From positions 1 to 11,789 of the forward strand of contig CAZVXI010000097.1 of assembly GCA_964631295.1 (NCBI GenBank): a stretch of DNA of 11,789 bases, in the 5' to 3' direction. Positions 1 to 5,952 of the stretch are shown here, piece by piece. Each line of letters opens with the position of its first letter. Positions within the stretch are counted from its first letter, which is position 1. A program made the translations under genes and the position numbers. Source of the stretch: CAZVXI01 sp964631295. GTDB taxonomy: Bacteria > Planctomycetota > Phycisphaerae > Phycisphaerales > SM1A02. The notes beneath the pieces were generated by a model that was not told where the DNA came from, searched no databases, and saw nothing but the letters and a program-made list of their open reading frames with translations.

Positions 1-274
1 ATGGCGGTTCCAATCGTGGGGTGATGAATACTTCAGCTTCGAGGATGGCCGGCTGGCCGGCGGGCTCCGCAAAGCCGAGAGCAACACAACCGGCGGGCCG
101 CTGGTGGTCATCTACGCGGTCGATCTGGAAGCGGTGCAGTCGCAGGTGGTGCAGGCAGGCGGAACGATCAGCGTCGACACATTCTCATTCCCCGGCGGAC
201 GGCGATTCCAATTTCTTGATCCGAGTGGCAACGAGCTGGCCGTGTGGACTGATCAGGGCCTGGAAGCCGAGTAG
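1..274 (+). CDS. VOC (glyoxalase/bleomycin-resistance fold) protein, 3' part only
   Basis: The frame with codons starting at base 2 is open from the window edge to TAG at 272-274, so the 5' end lies outside. About 90 residues are visible. They include YFSFEDGRLAGGL, the strand VVIYAVDLEAV, a helix ending in QAGGTI, then FPGGRRFQFLDPSGNELAVW. The order strand, helix with AGG, strand, F-x-DPSGNxLxxW is the classic second half of a vicinal-oxygen-chelate module. The Glu of GNELAVW sits where this superfamily often has a metal ligand. Substrate and reaction cannot be told from the fragment; many such proteins are single-domain enzymes or resistance/binding proteins. No signal sequence can be judged. 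A different frame is open over 21-650 but has no family features. Confidence 0.85.
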   Translation, partial: WRFQSWGDEYFSFEDGRLAGGLRKAESNTTGGPLVVIYAVDLEAVQSQVVQAGGTISVDTFSFPGGRRFQFLDPSGNELAVWTDQGLEAE

Positions 275-555
275 GGACGCGGGAAGCGGGGTGGAAGTTG
301 GTCGAAATCCACACACCTTGGAGACAGGGATCGGAGATGCCGGCTCGAAGCGCGCATGGGCCGCCGGTGAGCGATCGCCGTACGATGCAGCATGTGGTTT
401 GGGCCATCATCTGTTCAGTACGACGAGTTGTCCGAACAAAAGGACCAAGTCATTGGCTGTTCACATAGCTGCCGCCTGCCCTTGCAGGGGTACGCACGGG
501 GGATCGTGGGCGGCGAATCAGCCACCCGGAACCACGACAGATCGAGAGGTACCTC
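275..555. other. Intergenic stretch without a recognised gene
   Basis: No frame on either strand gives a protein resembling a known family. A short inverted repeat CCTGC/GCAGG (475-479 and 484-488, 4-base loop) is present, but it has no T-run and is unlikely to be a terminator by itself. The 3' end of the spacer carries the ribosome-binding site for the small membrane protein that follows. I see no convincing promoter pair; TTGTCC at 428-433 has only a poor -10 partner. Confidence 0.5.
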
Positions 556-768
556 TTGAATATCGAAACCAGACTTGGGCGAGTCGACCGGCTCGCGAGC
601 GGCGTGGGCGGGGTTGGCCTGATTCTCTTCGCATTATTCGGCGGCATTGATGCCTTGTGGCTGCGCATCGTGATGATTGCGGTTGGCGTGGTCTTCCTGA
701 TCGGGTTCATCGGCGGCATCTGACTGTTCCGAAAACTGCTCAGTTTGGGCAGCAAGAAGAACCAGTGA
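556..768 (+). CDS. Small YgaP/DUF2892-like inner-membrane protein, possible selenoprotein (stop at 723 or read through to 768)
   Basis: The TTG start at 556 is chosen because GAGAGG (544-549) lies 6 nt upstream. To the TGA at 721-723 it encodes 55 residues: a short basic amphipathic start (NIETRLGRVDRLASG) and two hydrophobic segments (about residues 16-30 and 34-53). This matches the two-helix DUF2892/YgaP membrane domain, which often follows or accompanies rhodanese domains. Relatives end in a conserved cysteine plus a short tail, such as GFCP followed by a K-[IL]-L helix. Here the frame reaches TGA at that place and continues L-F-R-K-L-L-S-L-G-S-K-K-N-Q to a second TGA at 766-768. The tail aligns with the family tail if TGA stands for Cys/Sec: a basic residue at +4 and two aliphatic residues at +5/+6. 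A hairpin at 736-752 could be a SECIS element. Seen: the frame, tail and hairpin. Inferred: recoding (about even odds). Without it, the product is simply the 55-residue protein. Function unknown. Confidence 0.6.
724..752 (+). promoter_or_regulatory. Candidate bacterial SECIS element after the UGA at 721-723
   Basis: CTGCTC (736-741) pairs with GGGCAG (747-752) through six pairs, one of them U-G, around the loop AGUUU. The loop G lies 20 nt after the last base of the UGA, inside the 16-37 nt spacing described for bacterial SECIS elements and about the same as in E. coli fdhF. No T-run follows on the + strand, so it is not a forward terminator. On the - strand TTTT does follow, but no - strand gene ends here. 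Confidence 0.4.
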
Positions 769-813
769 GCCGTGCTGTCGCTCAGGGGTCTCATTCGGGC
801 ACCTGAACAACCT

Positions 814-843
814 TTGAACCGCAATCTCCGGGATTGGTAGAAA
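814..843 (+). promoter_or_regulatory. Possible sigma-70-type promoter for the secretion ATPase gene
   Basis: TTGAAC (814-819) and TAGAAA (838-843) each match four of six consensus positions and are separated by 18 nt. The -10 ends 41 nt before the ATG at 885. The spacer contains the inverted repeat CAATC/GATTG (822-826 and 832-836). This is a weak match that chance could produce in a spacer of this length. Confidence 0.25.
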
Positions 844-884
844 CACAGCGGCGGTTGGTGCGTCTGTTCCGATAGAGGGCGGAT

Positions 885-2570
885 ATGGGCATTGGCTCGA
901 TCCTCGTTGAACGGGGACTCATCTCGACAGATCAGCTCGAGCAGGCAATAGCCGAGCAGAATCACACCGGCGAACGGCTGGACTATGTCCTCGTGCGGCT
1001 CGGGTACTGCACCTCGGCTGATGTGCTCGAAGCGATTGGCCAGCAGTTTGCGATGCCGATCGTCGACCTGAACTCGGTTGACGTGAAGCCCGATGTCCTG
1101 GAGACACTGCCGCGCAAGCTCGTGTTCAAGCAGCGCTGCGTGCCGATCGAGCGAAACAACGGCACGTTGCGTATCGCCACAAGCGATCCGTTCGAACTGA
1201 CAGCTTTCGACGAACTTCGCCTGCTGACAGGGCTTGGCATCGAACTGGTGCTGGCTGATGAACAAGACCTCAGCAAGTTCATCCGCACGCACTACGGTGT
1301 CGCGGGCGACACGCTCGAACAACTGGCCGAGGCAGACGAAGCGAGCGGGTCTGCGACGCTTGACACGGAAGCGACGCCGGGAACAACCGACGAGATTGAG
1401 CAGGCGCAGGAAGCAAGCGTCATCAAGCTCGTGAACGACTTGTTGATCGAGGCGATCAAAGAGCGCGCGACGGACGTGCACATCGAACCCTACGAAGACC
1501 GGCTGCACATCCGGTATCGCATTGATGGCGTGATGGGTTACGCGGGTGTGCCACCAACGGTGAATCGCTTTCGCAACGCGATCATCAGTCGGTTGAAGAT
1601 CATGGCGAACATGAACATCGCAGAGAAGCGCCGCCCGCAGGATGGCCGCATCTCGCTGCGACACAAGGGGCATGAGTTTGACTTGCGCGTGTCGGTCATT
1701 CCCATGCTGCATGGCGAAGGCGTTGTGCTGCGAATCCTTCGAAAAGATCAGGCCATGTTCGAGCTGGAAGAACTGGGCATGGACAGTGATCTGCTCAGCC
1801 GGTGGGATAATCTCATCGACCGCCCGCACGGCATCGTGCTCGTCACCGGGCCGACCGGTTCTGGCAAGTCGACGACGCTGTACGCCTCACTGGCCCGCAT
1901 CGTGACGGCTGAAGTCAAGGCCATCACCGTTGAAGATCCAGTCGAGTATCACCTTGATGGCGTGAACCAGATTCACGTCAACCGCCAGGTCGGGCTGACG
2001 TTTGCCGCCGGGCTGCGATCGATTCTCCGGCACGATCCGGACATCGTGATGATCGGTGAGATTCGCGACAAGGAAACCGCGGAGGCGGCCGTGCAGGCGT
2101 CGCTCACCGGGCACCTTGTGTTCTCAACCTTGCACACGAACGACTCTGCGGGTTCAGTCACGCGTCTGCTGGACATGGGCGTGGAACCGTTTCTGGTGGC
2201 AAGTTCAGTCGAGGGCATCATGGCTCAGCGGCTTGTCCGTCGAATCTGCGGAGCGTGCTGCGAGCCGTGGACACCCGAGCCGGCCGATGTCCCGCCGGAT
2301 GCGTTCATCCCGGAAGATGCGAAACTGATGCATGGTGCCGGGTGTCGAGAATGTCGTCAGACGGGCTTCCGTGGCCGGCTTGGCATTTACGAGCTGCTCC
2401 GCATGCAGGAATACAGCCGGGAGTTGGTGATGGATCGGGCCAGTTCTTCGCGTATTGCCGAGGCAGCGCTCTCGAACGGGGACCTCACAACGCTGCGCGC
2501 TGCCGGGTTTGACAAAGTTTACGCGGGGCGCACGACATTCGCTGAAGTGTTGCGCTCGACCGTTGTGTGA
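885..2570 (+). CDS. gspE: GspE/PilB-family type II secretion or type IV pilus assembly ATPase
   Basis: The protein has 561 residues, the usual length for the family. It would be a cytoplasmic hexameric ATPase that powers pseudopilus or pilus subunit assembly at the inner membrane. The N-terminal MshEN/GspE_N domain spans about 1-135. An acidic, low-complexity linker (about 145-175) follows, then the N2 and catalytic domains. Visible motifs are Walker A GPTGSGKST (322-330), the Asp box TVEDPVEY (348-355), Walker B DPDIVMIGEIRD (384-395) and the His box TGHLVFSTLHTND (408-420). The tetracysteine zinc motif typical of GspE/PilB is present as C455/C458 and C487/C490. The start ATG is supported by GAGGG (875-879). 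No other secretion or pilin gene is in the window, so GspE cannot be separated from PilB by context; the symbol is a family assignment. It converges on fliM with 3 bp between stops. Confidence 0.95.
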   Translation: MGIGSILVERGLISTDQLEQAIAEQNHTGERLDYVLVRLGYCTSADVLEAIGQQFAMPIVDLNSVDVKPDVLETLPRKLVFKQRCVPIERNNGTLRIATSDPFELTAFDELRLLTGLGIELVLADEQDLSKFIRTHYGVAGDTLEQLAEADEASGSATLDTEATPGTTDEIEQAQEASVIKLVNDLLIEAIKERATDVHIEPYEDRLHIRYRIDGVMGYAGVPPTVNRFRNAIISRLKIMANMNIAEKRRPQDGRISLRHKGHEFDLRVSVIPMLHGEGVVLRILRKDQAMFELEELGMDSDLLSRWDNLIDRPHGIVLVTGPTGSGKSTTLYASLARIVTAEVKAITVEDPVEYHLDGVNQIHVNRQVGLTFAAGLRSILRHDPDIVMIGEIRDKETAEAAVQASLTGHLVFSTLHTNDSAGSVTRLLDMGVEPFLVASSVEGIMAQRLVRRICGACCEPWTPEPADVPPDAFIPEDAKLMHGAGCRECRQTGFRGRLGIYELLRMQEYSRELVMDRASSSRIAEAALSNGDLTTLRAAGFDKVYAGRTTFAEVLRSTVV

Positions 2571-2573
2571 CAC

Positions 2574-3590
2574 TCACATGCGGTCACTTGCGTTGACTGG
2601 GCGGAGCACCTGAATCGCGCGTTTGCCGCGACAGTCTCCAATGTTGCCAACGTGCTTGCTGATGCCGCCGACAGTAATCAGCACTGGCTGATTCGATGCC
2701 TTGGCTGTCGTAATGATGTCGCCCACTTCCAGCGATCGCAGTTCGTCCATGGTGATGATCGTTTCCGCGAGCACGCCAGCAACCTCGACGCGCGCGTCGC
2801 TGAGTTCGTCAGTGATCTGATGAGCCCAGTGGGCGTCGGTATGATCGCGACCGGCGAGGAACCAGTTCTGGGCGCTCAAGTCCGAAATCAGAGGCTCGAT
2901 TGCATTGAACGGGATGCACAGCGCCATCGAGCCTGCCCGGCTGGACATTTTGATCTCAAAGCCGATCACCACGACGACTTCGTTCGGCGGGACGATTTGC
3001 ACGATGTGCGGGTTCGATTCCATCTCGCCCAGCGAGAACGAGACAGGCTTGACGCCTTCCCAGGCTTCCGTAAGCGTGGCGATCGCCCGGGTGAGCACCT
3101 GCGCGATCAGCCGTTCTTCAATCAGCGTCATAGCGCGCTGCGGGATGAACAGGTCATGGTTGTTCCCGCCGAGCAGCCGGTCGATGATCGGGTAGATGAT
3201 CAAAGGCGAGAGTTCGAGGCACAGTTGCCCGGAGAGTTGTTCGGAGTCGATCAGGTTGAAACTGGTGGGATTGGGCAGGCCGGCGATGAACTCCGAGTAG
3301 GTCATCTGCTCGGCATGGGCGACGCGCACCTCGACGATTGTCCGCAGAAAACCTGAGAGCGATGCTCCGAAGTTCCGTGCGAATGTCTCGTGCAGCGTTT
3401 GCAACGCGCGCATCTGATCCTTGCTGATGCGCTCCGGACGCTTGAAGTCGTAGTCGCGAATCTCGACGCCCTCGAGATCCCGTCGATAGCGCGAGAATAT
3501 CTGCTTCTCATCCGGCGATTCATCGACCTCGCCGTCCTCCACCGCGTTGAGCAGTGCATCAATATCAGATTGATCCAGCAGGTCTTCCAT
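2574..3590 (-). CDS. fliM: Flagellar motor switch protein FliM
   Basis: The 338-residue length is normal for FliM, part of the cytoplasmic C-ring that sets flagellar rotation direction. The N-terminal peptide LLDQSDIDALLNAV (about 4-17) is the conserved CheY-P-binding segment. The linker leads into YDFKRPERISKDQMRALQ (47-64) and FARNFGASLSGFLRTIVEVRV (70-90), both diagnostic. The middle CheC-like domain runs to about 235 with RLLGGNN (138-144), a form of the LGG motif, and MTLIEERL (154-161). The C-terminal SpoA/FliN-like domain (about 264-332) contains LRSLEVGDII. The ATG at 3588-3590 has only a weak upstream GGAT. No other flagellar or chemotaxis gene is adjacent, so fliM stands outside any flagellar operon here. 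The CheY peptide implies CheY-P control of the motor. Confidence 0.97.
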   Translation of the reverse strand: MEDLLDQSDIDALLNAVEDGEVDESPDEKQIFSRYRRDLEGVEIRDYDFKRPERISKDQMRALQTLHETFARNFGASLSGFLRTIVEVRVAHAEQMTYSEFIAGLPNPTSFNLIDSEQLSGQLCLELSPLIIYPIIDRLLGGNNHDLFIPQRAMTLIEERLIAQVLTRAIATLTEAWEGVKPVSFSLGEMESNPHIVQIVPPNEVVVVIGFEIKMSSRAGSMALCIPFNAIEPLISDLSAQNWFLAGRDHTDAHWAHQITDELSDARVEVAGVLAETIITMDELRSLEVGDIITTAKASNQPVLITVGGISKHVGNIGDCRGKRAIQVLRPVNASDRM

Positions 3591-3846
3591 TGCGATCCAT
3601 CGTGAGCAGCAGAATCAGGCCATTTCGGGGGAATGACAGCGAGCCGGTGGCGGTTTATGACAGAACTGGACTGCCACGACAGGCAGCACCCAACCGATCT
3701 ATCGGCAATGTGCCGCACGGTTGGCCGTTGGATTGACAGCGTCTATCGATTCGATTGATCCAAAGGCCTCCGCTGGAGAACTATCGGACCCTTGATCGGG
3801 CCTGCTTGAGCGGCATCGATCAGCACTTGATTTCGGATGTGTTTGC
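3591..3846. promoter_or_regulatory. Divergent spacer between fliM and the first dsbD, with a nested inverted repeat
   Basis: Both flanking genes must be transcribed out of this 256-bp spacer. CCAACCG (3690-3696) pairs with CGGTTGG (3718-3724), enclosing CGGCA (3703-3707) and TGCCG (3711-3715) around ATG. A smaller repeat, CTGCC/GGCAG, lies at 3671-3675 and 3682-3686. A perfect -35 hexamer TTGACA occurs at 3733-3738 on the + strand, but no good -10 follows at 16-18 nt. The nested repeat could be an operator or an RNA structure in the fliM leader. I find no clear sigma-28 or sigma-54 motif. Confidence 0.35.
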
Positions 3847-5952
3847 ATGCGATTCTCTCTGCTCATACGTTTGCTGGCCATTTTCCTGACCACAGGCACC
3901 GCCGTCGCGCAGGATGCGCCGCCAATGTTCGGCCAGGACACGAAGCTCGGGCAACCAGAGTTCTTTGATTCGCGAGATGAGGTGCGAACCTCGGCAATCC
4001 CGCTCGCAGACTCCGCGACACCGGGCAGCGACTTCGCCATCGCAGTCGTGTTCGAGATGAACCACGGCTGGCATATCTGGACTCAGCCGCGGGGTCGAAG
4101 GGATGGCGTCGCAGTCTTCACCACAGATGGCACGGCCGTCTTCTCGACGGCGATCAACACCGAGGTGTCTGCTGCGATTGCAGACGACGTTCCAATCACA
4201 ATCCACACCGACGAGACCGTCTGGCCCGAAGCTCACCTCGTCGAGATGGATGTCGGAGAAGGGCTCCAGGAATATGCGGTGTTCGAAGGTCGCGCGGTCG
4301 CGATCGTTCCCGTAACAATCAATGATTCTGCAGATCCCGGCACGTATGAGGTTGTGTTGAAACTCACGTTCCAGGCGTGTGAGACACAATGCCTGCGACC
4401 CGTGTATGACCTTGAAGTTCCTGTCAGCATCTCGATCGTCGCTGGCGATCCGGTCGATGCATCCACGCTGGGCTTCACTGGTGACTTTGATCGTTTGGAT
4501 GCGGCGATCTTTGATGATCTCGCGCACTCGCCGGCCAAAGTGAACGACGATGCTTCCCCGGAGTCGACCACGCCTGACACAACTGATGCGACATCTGCCG
4601 CAGGTGAACCAACTCCCCAACGCGCACGGCCGACGTTCTTTGGCTGGGAATTGCCGGAGTTTCATGGTTGGGCTGGCCTTGCATTGCTCGCAGTTTTGTC
4701 GATGCTCGGCGGGTTCATCTTAAACCTCACTCCGTGTGTGTTGCCGGTCATTCCGATCAAAATCATGACGATCAGCCAGCACGCTGGTTCGCCGGGGCGC
4801 AGTGTCATCCTCGGGCTCTGGATGGCGGTTGGTGTAATCATGTTCTGGGTCGCCATCGGTGTGCCAGTGGCGTTTGTGTCGGGCATCACAGATCCATCAC
4901 GTATCTTCGGCATCTGGTGGGTCACGTTCAGCATCGGGCTGCTCATCACGCTCATGGGCATTGGCATCATGGGCATGTTTTCGATACAACTGCCGCAGAG
5001 CGTGTACGCGATCAATCCGAAGGCCGACACGGCGTGGGGGTCATTCCTGTTTGGTGTGATGACAGCCGTTCTCGGCCTGCCGTGCTTCGGTTTTGTTGCA
5101 GGCGCGTTGCTTGCCGGCGCAGCCACGCTTCCTGCCGCGACGATCATGACGATCTTCACCGCGCTTGGGGTTGGTATGGCGGCGCCGTACTTTGTATTGT
5201 CCGCAAAGCCGTCGCTTGTTGCGAAGATTCCGCGCACCGGGCCTGCAAGCGAACTCGTCAAACAGGTCATGGGCCTGCTTCTGCTTGCTGCGGGCGCGTA
5301 CTTTGTTGGGTCTGGTTTGATCGCGCTGGTCAGCGATATGCCCTGGCTTGGCCGACAGTTGCACTGGTGGGCAGTTGCGATATTCAGTGCATCTGCAGGA
5401 ATCTGGTTGATCGTCCGCATTGCCACGATCAGCAAACGGGTGATGCCCACGGCTGTGTTCGGTGTTCTGGGGCTCGCGATTGCCGTCGTTGGTGTCGGCG
5501 TCGCAGTGAACTCGACCGGCAAGGCACGAAATGTGTATGAAAAGCAGCAGATTGCACTGGCGGAGGCGGGCGGCGGGCAGTTCACCACGACCACGTGGAG
5601 TCACTACACACCGGCTGCGTTCGCTCGTGCGCGAGAGGAAGGCTACATCGTCGTGCTGGATTTCACCGCAGAATGGTGTGCGACCTGCCAGTACCTGAAG
5701 TCTGCTGTGCTTGACCGCGACCCGGTCAGGAGTGAACTCGAGAGGATTGATGTTGTGTTTTTCCTTGTCGACAACACCTCGAACAATGCGCCCGGCTGGA
5801 CATTGCTGCGTGAACTCGGCCAGGCCGGCATACCAACACTTGCGGTCTACTCGCCCAACGACGATGATCCATGGGTTGCCAATGCGTATACTTCCGATCA
5901 GGTCGTCGCAGCGATTTCAAAGGCTCGAACGACCCAGGTAGCCCAACGATGA
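3847..5952 (+). CDS. DsbD-type thiol:disulfide interchange protein, cysteine form
   Basis: The 701-residue protein has a signal peptide (about 1-21, cleavage likely after AVA). One periplasmic DsbD-alpha-type domain (about 45-200) carries the pair C178/C182 (QACETQC). A Thr/Pro/Ser-rich linker (about 230-262) precedes an eight-helix membrane domain (about 275-555). The C-terminal thioredoxin-like domain (about 580-700) has WCATC (C611/C614) and cis-Pro663 in GIPTL. DsbD takes electrons from cytoplasmic thioredoxin through two membrane cysteines and passes them to the C-terminal domain, then to the N-terminal domain and periplasmic substrates. The membrane cysteines are C297 (LTPCVLP) and C413. 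The latter sits in GLPCFGF rather than the usual STPC-x-AP. The ATG start gives an intact signal peptide but has a weak ribosome-binding site. Its stop overlaps the next start by 4 bp (ATGA), implying translational coupling. It could equally be a paralogue such as ScsB rather than DsbD proper. Confidence 0.93.
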   Translation: MRFSLLIRLLAIFLTTGTAVAQDAPPMFGQDTKLGQPEFFDSRDEVRTSAIPLADSATPGSDFAIAVVFEMNHGWHIWTQPRGRRDGVAVFTTDGTAVFSTAINTEVSAAIADDVPITIHTDETVWPEAHLVEMDVGEGLQEYAVFEGRAVAIVPVTINDSADPGTYEVVLKLTFQACETQCLRPVYDLEVPVSISIVAGDPVDASTLGFTGDFDRLDAAIFDDLAHSPAKVNDDASPESTTPDTTDATSAAGEPTPQRARPTFFGWELPEFHGWAGLALLAVLSMLGGFILNLTPCVLPVIPIKIMTISQHAGSPGRSVILGLWMAVGVIMFWVAIGVPVAFVSGITDPSRIFGIWWVTFSIGLLITLMGIGIMGMFSIQLPQSVYAINPKADTAWGSFLFGVMTAVLGLPCFGFVAGALLAGAATLPAATIMTIFTALGVGMAAPYFVLSAKPSLVAKIPRTGPASELVKQVMGLLLLAAGAYFVGSGLIALVSDMPWLGRQLHWWAVAIFSASAGIWLIVRIATISKRVMPTAVFGVLGLAIAVVGVGVAVNSTGKARNVYEKQQIALAEAGGGQFTTTTWSHYTPAAFARAREEGYIVVLDFTAEWCATCQYLKSAVLDRDPVRSELERIDVVFFLVDNTSNNAPGWTLLRELGQAGIPTLAVYSPNDDDPWVANAYTSDQVVAAISKARTTQVAQR

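Noticed and set aside
21..650. 209-residue + strand frame at the window start
   Set aside because: It overlaps the VOC gene in another frame and runs through the spacer with Arg/Trp/Ser-rich, featureless sequence.
736..752. Hairpin as a terminator of the small membrane gene
   Set aside because: No T-run follows on the + strand. A CAAGAAGAACC stretch follows instead, so an intrinsic terminator is unlikely.
450..1829. 459-residue reading frame on the - strand
   Set aside because: It is antisense to the clear secretion ATPase and small membrane gene, rich in Arg/His/Pro, without family features: a codon-bias shadow.
3733..3738. TTGACA as a strong promoter for the first dsbD
   Set aside because: The -35 is perfect, but at 16-18 nt spacing the candidate -10 hexamers (TTGATC, TGATCC, GATCCA) fit poorly.
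4662..5594. 310-residue frame on the - strand and a 290-residue + frame at 4668-5540
   Set aside because: Both are shadows of the DsbD membrane domain. The compositions (Thr/Pro/Ala or Arg/His/Cys) are typical of out-of-frame translation of GC-rich genes.
5871..5948. Longer N-terminus for the second DsbD
   Set aside because: It would overlap the upstream gene by about 80 bp and bury the signal peptide. The ATG at 5949 starts right at a normal signal peptide and forms an ATGA overlap.
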